The translations under genes were made by a program, and so were the position numbers. The notes beneath the pieces were generated by a model, which saw nothing but the letters and a program-made list of their open reading frames with translations, was not told the DNA's origin and made no database searches. Shown here one piece after another: positions 18,501-26,156 of a stretch of 51,169 bases of DNA. Positions within the stretch are counted from its first letter, which is position 1, and each line of letters starts with the position of its first letter. Source of the DNA: Opitutaceae bacterium (GTDB lineage: Bacteria; Verrucomicrobiota; Verrucomicrobiia; Opitutales; Opitutaceae); NCBI GenBank assembly GCA_005792355.1, contig SXSC01000305.1, positions 1 through 51,169 on the forward strand. Direction: 5' to 3'.

Positions 18501-19694
18501 TCCGGATTCCTCGGGACGCGCGTCAGAACGGATTTCAAGGTGATCGCGACGCAAACGGTTTCCGGCGGTTGGCAGGCGTGGTGGCTCGGCGAGGGCAAAG
18601 TCGAAAAGGTCGTTCCACTCGAAGACTCCCCGGCGACGAGCAACTTGAGTTTCGTGGCGTTCAGCGCCGCCGGAGACCGGGTGGTGCTCACATGGGCGGG
18701 TCACCTCCGCGTCTGGGATCTGCGCACCGGCCGGCCCGTAGGTCCGGCGATTCGCACTGGGTTCGGCCCCGGGCCCGGGCTGGCACCCGGCGTCAATCTC
18801 AATCCCGACGGCACGCGTGTGACCGTCGGATCGAATGACGGGGAGAGCTATGTCTGGGACGCCGCGACCGGCGATCCAGTGCTGACCTTCGAGGAACAGG
18901 GCACTCGACTGGAGGCGTTGCTCTTCAGTCCCGACGGCCGCCGGCTCGCCACCGCCAACAATTCGGGCGAAGTCCAGCTGTGGGACAGCCGGACCGGCGA
19001 ACCGGTGAGCCCCGTCCTGCTGCACAATGCCCCCATCAGCAATCGGGGCGCGGGATTTTCCAACGACGGCAACCTGCTCTCCTATTCGTCCGACGGAGTG
19101 TTGAAGATCTGGGAGGGGAACACTGGCGCGCCCATCGGCGAGCCGATCGCGCTCGGCCTCGGGAGAATTTATTCCGCGCAGTTTTCGGCGGATGGCGGGC
19201 GCGTCGCGACGGCGGCGTCCGATGGCCAGGCGCGGCTGTGGGACGTGCGCAGCGGACTGGCCGCCGCGGAGCCGCTGGTGCACGGGCAGGCGGTGCGGAG
19301 CGCCGAGTTCAGCCCGGACGGCCGCTTCGTGCGCACCGAGACCGCGGACAACATCAATCACCTCTGGTCCGTGCCGCCGCCGCTGCCCGCGGGCGGGAAG
19401 ACACCGGAGTGGCTGCTCGACCTCGCCGTGATTTGCGCGGGCAAAACGCTGAACGAAGACGGCCAGTTCGTGAATGCCACCGATGCCTTCGGGAAAATCG
19501 CCGACCTGCGCCGCACTCTCGCCGCGCTGCCGGACGCCGCGCCGTATGTGGAATGGGGCCGCTGGTTCCTCTCCGACCGCGCGACGCGATCGGTCGCGCC
19601 GGGTTTCACGCTCACGCCGGCGGAGGCGGAGAAGCTGGCGGCCTCACTGGCCGCGCCGCCCGCCACCGCTCCAGGCACCGCGCCGCGGCCGTGA
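15537..19694 (+). CDS. nSTAND-type NTPase with membrane segment and WD40 repeats
   Basis: A 1385-residue protein. Residues 24-420 form a STAND NTPase: ENPWPGLATF entry motif, Walker A GQSGLGKSS (64-72) and Walker B VLVFDQFEELF (Asp159). A hydrophobic helix at about 448-468 (WLVGGLAAVVLVLCAAVFYG) is flanked by a charged helical stretch before it and a TPR-like helical stretch after it. From about 540 to 1275 there are nine or more WD40 blades, each ending in VWDAQTG, LWDLSTG, VWDVASG, LWDSRTG, LWDVRSG or similar. The C-terminal 100 residues resemble the helical tails of planctomycete/verrucomicrobial WD40 signalling proteins. STAND ATPases are ligand-triggered switches, so WD40 as sensor and ATPase as oligomerisation switch is the expected logic. 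The TIR protein upstream is the likely output partner. Confidence 0.85.
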   Translation: MSVERSALNVERSGAAGPAIDAENPWPGLATFTEDQRAYFHGRDEEILDLTQLAERRPLVVLFGQSGLGKSSILQAGVFPRMRVDGFCPIYIRLDHGDGAPSPTEQIKEMVRIETVKWGTWTKPGAAKPGETLWEFFHHRDDRLIDRDGLGVVPVLVFDQFEELFTLGAARGERRDRAVAFMRELAELVENRPSAQLVARLDQSSEEMESFDFGRTDYRVIISLREDFLPDLETLKTIMPALMQKRMRLARMTGQQALEAVLKPGGALVDAEVARAIVEFVAGARGGSGERLAELDVEPALLSVICRELNERRRSLGQAQITADLVTGNRREILTDFYDRSVADLPAPMRAFVEDRLLTKSGFRDNLALETALEEPGVTRPIIDTLVARRLLRLEDRAGIQRVELTHDVLAEVIRASRDARQQQQALAAARAHEQRELALAAARTRRLGWLVGGLAAVVLVLCAAVFYGQHQRGLESKRNSRTDVATASRQLEEGRTAEGIAHLLRAARRDPHNPAIAPRLASLLTSRNFLLPEGAAVSHPSPVLWTDFSADGKSAGVLWQDGAHASIDLATGAVERAQLPSPPVAGALVFPVRGFLVIRCLDGVARVLDLGGRMTREFRFAKELQVSRRGLSGRDYRSSAFFLNVFADRTTVLADAATGRTLPPFPLGDALVTGNTSEKWFMWRVASTNPLPTEVHLRDMATGTTKLTLRAAHGFLNVALSPTGQQVAVVQRESEDNALFLRRYSLPDLAPLGPAQPIEGAAVGAILGMGLFYSPDGRYVVSWASSPGTLKVWDAQTGARIARIPAAGRAGSNTHRISPDSRTLATFSNLGSLDLWDLSTGTARVPPLKHGGNVLDASFSADSVTLLTTATDGLVRVWDVASGQLLAEPTLQQRTAPVAALSPDRTQVTIGTREGALYRFRIGQGRAKSVELPQRQQPMPALFLPGVPSRVLHMLGDRALVIDAATGRELPGGFAYPEPVRARRPGISGFLGTRVRTDFKVIATQTVSGGWQAWWLGEGKVEKVVPLEDSPATSNLSFVAFSAAGDRVVLTWAGHLRVWDLRTGRPVGPAIRTGFGPGPGLAPGVNLNPDGTRVTVGSNDGESYVWDAATGDPVLTFEEQGTRLEALLFSPDGRRLATANNSGEVQLWDSRTGEPVSPVLLHNAPISNRGAGFSNDGNLLSYSSDGVLKIWEGNTGAPIGEPIALGLGRIYSAQFSADGGRVATAASDGQARLWDVRSGLAAAEPLVHGQAVRSAEFSPDGRFVRTETADNINHLWSVPPPLPAGGKTPEWLLDLAVICAGKTLNEDGQFVNATDAFGKIADLRRTLAALPDAAPYVEWGRWFLSDRATRSVAPGFTLTPAEAEKLAASLAAPPATAPGTAPRP

Positions 19695-19729
19695 ACTTTC
19701 GGCGGATGGCCCTGCGGCAGGATGGCAAG

Positions 19730-19786
19730 GGAATGGGTGGCAGGGGAATAAATTCTCCGGCCTTTCATTCCCCTGCCACCCATTCC
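19730..19786. terminator. Perfect 20-bp inverted repeat after the nSTAND gene
   Basis: Arms 19730-19749 (GGAATGGGTGGCAGGGGAAT) and 19767-19786 are exact complements with a 17-nt loop, starting 35 bp after the nSTAND stop. There is no T-tract, so it may act as a strong stem at the mRNA end or be a dispersed palindromic repeat. Confidence 0.65.
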
Positions 19787-19795
19787 TCTGCCAGA

Positions 19796-19828
19796 CGAAC
19801 GCTCAACATTTGACGTTCAACGCCCAAC
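19796..19828 (-). repeat. Heptamer array 4 (inverted), after the nSTAND gene
   Basis: Units CGAACGCTCAACATTTGAC, then GTTCAAC and GCCCAAC, read as GTTGGGC, GTTGAAC, GTCAAAT, GTTGAGC on the minus strand. Confidence 0.6.
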
Positions 19829-19883
19829 TCGCCAGAGGCGAGCAAGCGCTCACGTGGCCGAGCCAACGGCATCTGTTCCGAGA

Positions 19884-19915
19884 CTTGAGCGTTAAGAGCT
19901 GAGCGTTGATCGATC
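19884..19915 (+). repeat. Heptamer array 5, before the toxin-antitoxin pair
   Basis: Units TTGAGC, GTTAAGA, GCTGAGC, GTTGATC in direct orientation, 20 bp before the 3' end of the minus-strand toxin gene. Confidence 0.55.
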
Positions 19916-19935
19916 ATCCGACTTTTCTCCATCCA

Positions 19936-20259
19936 TCACGCGAAGTTGATGTTGTTGCTCAAGCCTTGGTCGCCAGCATTTTTGAGCAGCGTCAGCAGGC
20001 GGCTCGTCTCCATTTGCCGCGAGCGCCGGCGGTTTAAGATGATCAGACCGGGATAGATTACGGTGGCGGCGGCGAGCGCGAGAAAGTGCGCGCGATTGCA
20101 GGTGATGACAATGCGGCCATCGGCACAGGCGCGCATCCAAAGGGCGTCGTCGGGCGTGTCGGACGGCAGAATCTCGCTCAAGCAAACCGCCTCATGGCCG
20201 CGCGACCGTAGCACGAGCGCAAGATCGGCCGGCACGTCGTGATCGAGGAAAAACCTCAC
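19936..20259 (-). CDS. DUF5615 PIN-like toxin
   Basis: A 107-residue protein starting RFFLDHDVPADLALVLRSRGHEAV, the hallmark of DUF5615 PIN-like RNases, with acidic residues LDHD, DTPDDAL and TCNRAHF in the positions of the PIN metal site. Members act as toxins cutting RNA. The start is GTG at 20259, overlapping the antitoxin stop as GTGA, which implies coupled translation with antitoxin first. It forms a type II toxin-antitoxin module with the DUF433 gene and sits inside the repeat-bounded region. Confidence 0.82.
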   Translation of the reverse strand: MRFFLDHDVPADLALVLRSRGHEAVCLSEILPSDTPDDALWMRACADGRIVITCNRAHFLALAAATVIYPGLIILNRRRSRQMETSRLLTLLKNAGDQGLSNNINFA

Positions 20260-20513
20260 CGCGAATCTTCGGCCATTTGCTCGGCCACCAAGGCGTCAAT
20301 TTCCGGGCGGTGATCTTCGTAGAAAGCGAGGCACTCGTAGACTTGGGAGCGCTTCAGATCGGGGAAGCAACGCGGGATCACCGTGTCGATGGTTTCCCCA
20401 TTCTGGAGCAGGCCGATCACATCGTGCACGCCGATGCGGGTGCCTTCGATGATCATGCGCCCGGCGCACACTCCGGGAATCCTCGTCAGGTAGCGATAGG
20501 AGATGGCGGGCAT
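20256..20513 (-). CDS. DUF433 antitoxin
   Basis: An 85-residue protein of DUF433. After MPAISYRYLTRIPGVCAGR comes the family motif MIIEGTRIGVHDVIGLL and ETIDTVIPRCFPDLKRSQVYECLAFY, a compact DNA-binding fold of the VapB45 type. It probably binds the toxin and autoregulates its promoter. An in-frame TTG at 20519 would add two residues; the ATG at 20513 is preferred. It overlaps the toxin gene by 4 bp. Confidence 0.82.
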   Translation of the reverse strand: MPAISYRYLTRIPGVCAGRMIIEGTRIGVHDVIGLLQNGETIDTVIPRCFPDLKRSQVYECLAFYEDHRPEIDALVAEQMAEDSR

Positions 20514-20633
20514 GGGCAAACCTTACGGCGTCCGGCCCGTGGCGCAACGTCGTTTTCGGCGTAAATTCGCCGCGCGGCCCGGCGATGCGTCGTTCGTCAG
20601 CTCCTTGTGTTTGAACAGTTCGACCACAGAAAA

Positions 20634-20880
20634 GAGGACATTGAAAGGGACGGGCTATTTGGAACGGCTCGGCCCGCGGATGCCGGCATGAATTGAAGCG
20701 ATCGGGTAGGGCCGGCGCTTGCCGCCGAGCCGGCGCGCGGCGCGCGATGGAACCGGACGCGGCACGCCGGCGAGCCGGTTCGACAGGCTCAGGCCTGCTC
20801 GAACTAACGATTAGGCCCTGAGCTTGTCGAAGGGCGGCGGCCCTACGGACGCGGCACGCCGGCAAGCGGCGGCCCTACGG
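20634..20880. repeat. Direct repeat B, right flank of the SIR2-TIR/STAND region
   Basis: The second copy of the REP-like repeat at 13572-13850, in the same orientation and differing by scattered substitutions and one missing segment. Its last bases (CCCTACGG) supply the TAG stop of the minus-strand sulfatase at 20875. The rest of the 355-bp gap before it, 20520-20633, shows no gene or clear motif. Confidence 0.8.
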
Positions 20881-22344
20881 GAAACTCCGCTGCGGGCCGA
20901 TGGCGTCGGCGCGCACGGTGCCGTCGAGCGTGAGGAGCGGCTGGGGCTGCTCCACCCGGCCGAGCGGGCGGCAGCCTGGGGTGAGGCCGTCGCGACCGAG
21001 ATCGGAGGCGTCGGCCAGGGCGGTCAGGCGCTGGACGATGGCGGGGTTGGCGGCGGCGACGTTGGTCGCCTCACCGATGTCGTTGCCGAGGTGATACAGT
21101 TCGCTCTTGGCGAGGTGCAGTTTCCAGGGGCCGCTGCGCACAGCCTCAAGCGTGAGGCCGCGATAAAAGAGGAACGAGTCGCGCGGGGGTGTCGTGGGGC
21201 TGCCGACGAGGACGGACCAGACGTCGACGCCGTCAAGTTTGCGGTGGGCGGGCAGCGCGGCGCCGGCGAGTTTCGCCAGCGTAGGCAGCACATCCATCAT
21301 CGCGGTGATCGCCTCGGTCGAGGTGCCGGCCGGGATCTTGCCCGGCCACCACGCGATGCCGGGCACGCGCACCCCGCCTTCGAACGTGGTGCCCTTGCCG
21401 GCGCGCAACGGAGTATTGGTGGCGCCCTGCTGGATGGGTCCACCGTTGTCGGAGACAAAGAGGACGAGGGTGTTGCGGTCGAGTTTGAGCTCCCGGAGCA
21501 CGCCGAGCACCTGGCCGACGCTCCAGTCGACTTCCTGAATCCAGTCGCCGAGCAGACCGTTGGGCGACTGGCCGCGGAACTCCGCGCGCGGATAGAGCGG
21601 GAAGTGGACCGCGTTGTGGGCGAGATAAAGGAAGAACGGGCGATCCTTGCGCTCGCTGATAAACGCCACGGCGCGTTCGGTGTAGCGGCGGGTGATTTCG
21701 AGCTGGTCGGTGGCGCGGATGCGGCCGACGACGGCGTTGCCCTCCAGCAGAGGCAGCGGCGGCTGGCTGGCGCGAATTCCCGTGCCGTCCTCAGGCGGGA
21801 CCGCCTGCTTGGGATTGGCGGCATTTTTCGGGACGGGCGGAGCCGCCCCGAAGTTGCTCTTCACGCCCTCGGAGGCGGGGCCCATGTCGTTGGAGTAGGG
21901 CAGGCCAAAATAAGTGTCGAAGCCCTGCTGGAGCGGCAGAAACGCGCGCTGGTCGCCGAGGTGCCACTTGCCGACGCAGCCGGTGGCATAGCCGGCGGTT
22001 TTCAAAACCTCGGCGATGGTCTGCTCGTCGGGGTGCAGGCCCACGGCGCCGGCGGGGAAAAGGACATGCGGGATCGGCAACGCGCGCTTCGGGTAGGAGC
22101 CGGTCATCAGGGAAGCGCGGGACGGTGAGCACAAGGGTGCGGCGTAGTGGCTCATGAGCTTGCGGCCCTCGGCGACCATGCGATCGATGTGCGGCGTCCG
22201 ATTGGCCGAGCCCCAGGAGCCGAGTTCGCGGTAACCGAGATCGTCGATGTTGATGACGATGAAGTTTGGTTTGGCAGACGTGGCCGCATGGGCCGAAATC
22301 AGGCCGGCGGCACAGAGGGCGAGGAGCGAGGAGAGGAATCTCAT
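20875..22344 (-). CDS. Secreted formylglycine-dependent sulfatase 3
   Basis: A 489-residue sulfatase with signal peptide MRFLSSLLALCAAGLISAHA. KPNFIVINIDDLGYRELGSWG carries the first metal ligands, the formylglycine site is C72-S-P-S-R, and GKWHLGD and FVSDNGGP complete the active-site signature. The protein resembles N-acetylgalactosamine-6-sulfatase-type members in length and layout. The start overlaps the stop of sulfatase 4 by 4 bp, so the two are co-translated. The stop codon is formed by the end of direct repeat B, so the last residues may have been reset by repeat insertion. Confidence 0.92.
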   Translation of the reverse strand: MRFLSSLLALCAAGLISAHAATSAKPNFIVINIDDLGYRELGSWGSANRTPHIDRMVAEGRKLMSHYAAPLCSPSRASLMTGSYPKRALPIPHVLFPAGAVGLHPDEQTIAEVLKTAGYATGCVGKWHLGDQRAFLPLQQGFDTYFGLPYSNDMGPASEGVKSNFGAAPPVPKNAANPKQAVPPEDGTGIRASQPPLPLLEGNAVVGRIRATDQLEITRRYTERAVAFISERKDRPFFLYLAHNAVHFPLYPRAEFRGQSPNGLLGDWIQEVDWSVGQVLGVLRELKLDRNTLVLFVSDNGGPIQQGATNTPLRAGKGTTFEGGVRVPGIAWWPGKIPAGTSTEAITAMMDVLPTLAKLAGAALPAHRKLDGVDVWSVLVGSPTTPPRDSFLFYRGLTLEAVRSGPWKLHLAKSELYHLGNDIGEATNVAAANPAIVQRLTALADASDLGRDGLTPGCRPLGRVEQPQPLLTLDGTVRADAIGPQRSFP

Positions 22345-23828
22345 TTTTTGTTTTTGCCGCTCTTTGCGGCTTTTCCGGCGGCGGGCGGGGCATCGCCGAT
22401 GTCCGGCAGGGGAAGGTAGTCGAAATCGAGCATCATCTTTTCGGCCAGGGCGACGCGGAGATCCTGTTCGACCTTGGCCAGACCGGACGAGCCGCTGAGG
22501 TTCTTCAACTCCGAGGGGTCGCTGTCGAGGTCGTAGAGTTCGTAGACCGGCCGCGGCGTCGTGAAGTAGGTGGTGCGCAAGCCGGCGGTGAGTTTCCCCT
22601 GTTCGTTGGCCTCGGTCATCTGCTGCCAGGCGGCGCCGCCGGCGGAGTCCACCGGGGAGTAGGGGATCCAGGGCGTGCAGTTGTAGATGAATTTGTAGCG
22701 ATCGCTGCGGACGGCGCGGGAGAGGTCGTAGCTGCTGTTCTTGATGTTGACCGTGACCGGGGCGGTGCCGTGCGGTCCGCGCTCGACGAAGATGTGGGTG
22801 CGGGGCGTGTAGGCTTCGCCGCGGAGCAGGCCGGCGAAGGAGCGGCCGCTCATCTTGGGGCCGGGTTCGAGGCCGGCGGCGGCGAGGAGGGTCGGAGCAA
22901 TGTCTTCGTTGCTGAGCAAAGTGCGCGACTCGGTGCCGCCCTTGAGCACGCCGGGCCAGCGGATCACGAGGGGCACGTTGGAGCCCGGGTCGTAGAGGGA
23001 GCCTTTGCCGTGCGGCAACGCGGCGCCGTTGTCGCCGGCGAAAACCACCAGCGTGTTGGTCGCGAGCCCGCGCGTCGCGAGCACGTCGAGGACCTTCTTC
23101 ATGCTTTCGTCGACGCGGTTCACCTCGGCGCAGTAGTCGGCGAGTTGTTCGCGCATTCCGGGAAGATCAGGCCAGTGGGCCGGGAGTTTGAGCGTCGCGG
23201 GATCGGGCCGGTGAGCGGCGGGGGCGTTCCAGATGTGGTGCGGGTCGCTGAAGTTCAGCCAAAGGCAGAATGGCTTCGGCCCGGGTTTTTGATCGAGGAA
23301 CTCCTTCAGCTGGGTGATGGCCTCGGTGTCGGAGCCGGTGCGGAGATAGTCGACGCGCCCGGTGAACGTGCGCAGGCCGTGCTTTTCCAAGAGCCGCCCG
23401 ACTTCGGTGCCGGCGGCGCGGGCCGAACCATCGAGGTGAAAGGTGCGGCCGCAGATGCCGGTGTAATAGCCGGCCTTCTCGCGCAACAATTCGAGGAAGG
23501 TGATTTCGTCGCGCGGAAGGGCGGAGGAAAAACGTGTCATGCGGGCCGCAACGGCCGAGCGGCCGGTCAAGTATGCGGCCCGCGACGGTACGCACTGCGG
23601 CGCGGCGGTGAAGAAGCGGTGAAACTTCATGCCTTCGGCGGCGAGCTGATCGAGCGCCGGAGTGCGGACGTTGGTGTCGCCGTAGCAGCTGAGGAACGGG
23701 TAACTGTGATCGTCGGAGAGGACGAACAGGATGTTGGGCCGCGTCGCCGCGGCGGGTGCGTTGGAGGCCGTGGCGGCGAGGGAGAGAACCAGGCCCGCGA
23801 CCAGGAAAACGTGTCGGAAGGAGCTCAT
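22341..23828 (-). CDS. Secreted formylglycine-dependent sulfatase 4 (heparan/N-sulfatase-like)
   Basis: A 495-residue sulfatase, first gene of a two-sulfatase operon. The signal peptide MSSFRHVFLVAGLVLSLAAT is followed by RPNILFVLSDDHSYPFLSCYG, the formylglycine site C79-V-P-S-R and CGRTFHLDG in place of the common GKWHLG. DDHSYPFLSCYG and the altered GK motif are usual in the sulfamidase/N-sulfoglucosamine branch, so the substrate class probably differs from the other three. The ATG at 23828 is preferred to the TTG at 23840. The two overlapping genes suggest stepwise desulfation of one glycan. Confidence 0.9.
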   Translation of the reverse strand: MSSFRHVFLVAGLVLSLAATASNAPAAATRPNILFVLSDDHSYPFLSCYGDTNVRTPALDQLAAEGMKFHRFFTAAPQCVPSRAAYLTGRSAVAARMTRFSSALPRDEITFLELLREKAGYYTGICGRTFHLDGSARAAGTEVGRLLEKHGLRTFTGRVDYLRTGSDTEAITQLKEFLDQKPGPKPFCLWLNFSDPHHIWNAPAAHRPDPATLKLPAHWPDLPGMREQLADYCAEVNRVDESMKKVLDVLATRGLATNTLVVFAGDNGAALPHGKGSLYDPGSNVPLVIRWPGVLKGGTESRTLLSNEDIAPTLLAAAGLEPGPKMSGRSFAGLLRGEAYTPRTHIFVERGPHGTAPVTVNIKNSSYDLSRAVRSDRYKFIYNCTPWIPYSPVDSAGGAAWQQMTEANEQGKLTAGLRTTYFTTPRPVYELYDLDSDPSELKNLSGSSGLAKVEQDLRVALAEKMMLDFDYLPLPDIGDAPPAAGKAAKSGKNKK

Positions 23829-23972
23829 GCGTGGATACAAGTCATCGTGGCGGCGGACGACGAGACTGAATTCCGGCAGGCAAGCCCGATGGCCTCAGCG
23901 GCTTTGAATCGTACGCTCCCAAATCAGCCCGATGGGAACATCGGGCTCCACCCTTCATTGAATCGTGACGGC

Positions 23973-25076
23973 TCAGCGCCCGAGAATCGTGCGCAGGGCC
24001 GCGAGCACGAGGTCGACATTGCGCACGGTGGACCCGTGGCCCATCAGGCCGATGCGCCAGGCCTTGCCGGCCATCGGGCCGAGGCCGGAACCGATCTCGA
24101 TGCCGTATTCCTCGAGGAGTCGGCGGCGCACCGTGGCGTCGTCGGCCCCGGCGGGAATATGGATGCAGTTGAGCGAGTGCAACGAGCGCTTTGGGATGTA
24201 GCCGAGGCCGAGTTTTTCGAGGCCGGCGCGCAGGCGTTGATGCATCGCGGCATGACGCGCGATGCGCGCCTCGAGCCCCTCCTCGAGCACGATGGTCAGC
24301 GCTTCGTGCAACGCATACGTCATGTTGATCGGCGCGGTGTGGTGATAAACGCGACCGCCGCCGCCACCGGTGTAGTACTTGCGCAGCATCGAGACATCGA
24401 GGTACCACGACTGCACCTTGGTCTTGCGGGCGTCCATGCGGGCGAGCGCGCGCGGGCCGAAACTCACGGGGGAAAGTCCGGGCGGGCAGCTCAGGCACTT
24501 CTGCGTGCCGCTGTAGATCGCGTCGATGCCCCAGTCGTCCACCCGCAATTCATGGCCGCCGAGGCTGGTGACGGCGTCGACCGCGAGCAGCGCGCCGTGG
24601 GCCTGGACGATGGCGGCCAGACCTTCGAGGGGTTGATGTGCCCCGGTGCTGGTCTCGGCGTGGACGATGCCGATTAGTTTCGATTTGGGATGGGCGGCGA
24701 AGGCGGCGGAGATCTGTTCCAGCGTGAACACGTCGCCCCAGGTGGTCTCGAGCGCGTGGACGGTGGCGCCGCAACGTTCCATCACGTCCTTCATGCGCGT
24801 GCCGAACACACCGTTGACGCAAACGATGACCTCGTCGCCCGGCTCGATCAGATTGACGGCGACACACTCCATGCCGGCCATGCCGGTGCCACTGACGGGA
24901 AAGGTCAGGGCGTTTTTCGTCTGGAAGACTTTCCGGAGCATCTCGCAGACCTCGTCCATGATGGTGAGGTACTGCGGGTCGAGGTGACCGAGGGTCGGGG
25001 CGCTGAGGGCGCGGAGGACACGGTGGGGCACCGGGCTGGGGCCGGGACCGAGGAGGATGCGTTCGGCGGGATGCAT
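23973..25076 (-). CDS. Class V PLP aminotransferase (alanine/serine-glyoxylate or serine-pyruvate type)
   Basis: A 367-residue cytoplasmic aminotransferase. [20 protein letters not shown] opens the protein as in AGXT/SpuC-type enzymes. SGTGMAGME binds the cofactor phosphate region, VDAVTSLGG carries the PLP-nitrogen Asp, and the Schiff-base lysine is Lys193 in [12 protein letters not shown]. It interconverts glyoxylate or pyruvate with alanine or serine. The ATG at 25076 is chosen because it begins directly with the conserved N-terminus. It is divergent from the DUF1638 operon; a link through serine/glyoxylate one-carbon metabolism is possible but unproven. Confidence 0.88.
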   Translation of the reverse strand: MHPAERILLGPGPSPVPHRVLRALSAPTLGHLDPQYLTIMDEVCEMLRKVFQTKNALTFPVSGTGMAGMECVAVNLIEPGDEVIVCVNGVFGTRMKDVMERCGATVHALETTWGDVFTLEQISAAFAAHPKSKLIGIVHAETSTGAHQPLEGLAAIVQAHGALLAVDAVTSLGGHELRVDDWGIDAIYSGTQKCLSCPPGLSPVSFGPRALARMDARKTKVQSWYLDVSMLRKYYTGGGGGRVYHHTAPINMTYALHEALTIVLEEGLEARIARHAAMHQRLRAGLEKLGLGYIPKRSLHSLNCIHIPAGADDATVRRRLLEEYGIEIGSGLGPMAGKAWRIGLMGHGSTVRNVDLVLAALRTILGR

Positions 25077-25415
25077 GGAGAGGGGTAGAGGAAACAATTA
25101 TTGTGCCGAGGACGAGCGCGAAGATCGGGGGCGAGCGCGCATTTTCTCACCCTTGCCGCGCTTCGTTCCTCGGTCCGTCGGCGGAGGAGGCAAGGTGGCA
25201 TCGCCTGCGGGCGATGCGATGGAACCATTTCGACCGCGCGGGCACGATTTTCCAATGGGCGCTTCTCCAGACGGGCAACCACGGATTACACGGATCAATC
25301 ACGGATGAAGACCGCCCTCCTTTGGTTGCCCCGCGACACCGCTCGGGGCCTTGAGCTTGTCGAAACGGTGGCCTTGAGCCGGGTTGGAAAATGTTCGAGC
25401 TTACCGGCACCACTC
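25077..25415. other. Divergent intergenic region with REP-like fragments
   Basis: The 339-bp gap holds a hairpin GCATCGC-ctgcgg-GCGATGC (25198-25217), a CCACGGATTACACGGAT dispersed-repeat motif near 25280, and a fragment of the A/B repeat (GCTCGGGGCCTTGAGCTTGT near 25343). No convincing gene or consensus promoter was found in it. Confidence 0.5.
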
Positions 25416-26156
25416 ATGCCATCTCCGCCACAACTCACGGTCATCGCGTGCAACGTGCTCGAGGACGAGGTCCGTCATTATGCGCGCGGACTCGCGCACG
25501 TGCGCCAGCTCGTCTTCCTGCCGCAGGGGCTGCACAACGAGCCGGTGCGGCTGCAGCGGGAATTGCAGGCGGCGGTGGAGGCGGCGGAGGCCGACGCCGG
25601 GACCGACGTGATCGCGCTGGTATACGGGCTGTGCAGCCGCGGGGTGGAGGACCTGCGGCATGCGCGTTGTCCGCTCGTGATCGCGCGGGCCCACGATTGC
25701 GTGACCCTGTTTCTCGGGGACAAGGAACGCTATGCGACGTATCTTCGCGAGCATCCGGGCACGTACTGGTACAGCCCGGGCTGGATCAAGAGCCATGCGC
25801 CGCCGGGGCCGGATCGGGAGGCCCGCCTGCGACGGGAATACGCGGAAAAATTCGAGGCGGACGAGGTCGATTACCTGATGGAGGTCGAGCAGGGATGGAT
25901 CGAGAAGTACGATCGCGCGACCTACGTCGGACTCGGAGTGGGCGAGACGGAAAAGGAGGTGCGCTACACGCAGCATTGCGCCGGCTGTCTCGGCTGGTCG
26001 TTCGACCAGGTCCGCGGGGATCCAGGGTTGCTGGTCGATTTGCTCGCCGGTCGTTGGGATGAGCGGCGCTTTTTGGTGGTGCCGCCAAATCACGTGATCC
26101 GGCTGACCGCGGACGAGACCATCATCCGGGCGGTGCCCCGGCCGCCTTTGCCGTGA
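25416..26156 (+). CDS. DUF1638 domain protein
   Basis: A 246-residue cytoplasmic protein of DUF1638. Recognisable elements are TVIACNVLEDEVRHYARG, IALVYGLCSRGVEDL, ARAHDCVTLFLGDKERY and PGTYWYSPGW. Cys in ACNVL, GLCSRG, HDCVT and QHCAGC could bind metal or a cofactor. DUF1638 genes typically lie beside corrinoid methyltransferase and RamA/RACo-type activator genes, as here, but their biochemistry is not established. The frame is open to 25101; ATG 25416 marks the start of conserved sequence. The stop overlaps the next gene's GTG start (GTGA). Confidence 0.85.
   Translation: MPSPPQLTVIACNVLEDEVRHYARGLAHVRQLVFLPQGLHNEPVRLQRELQAAVEAAEADAGTDVIALVYGLCSRGVEDLRHARCPLVIARAHDCVTLFLGDKERYATYLREHPGTYWYSPGWIKSHAPPGPDREARLRREYAEKFEADEVDYLMEVEQGWIEKYDRATYVGLGVGETEKEVRYTQHCAGCLGWSFDQVRGDPGLLVDLLAGRWDERRFLVVPPNHVIRLTADETIIRAVPRPPLP

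Noticed and set aside
13892..19915. Heptamer arrays considered as CRISPR or VNTR coding repeats
   Set aside because: Units are 7 bp, degenerate and without spacers, so not CRISPR. They are intergenic apart from short overlaps with gene ends.
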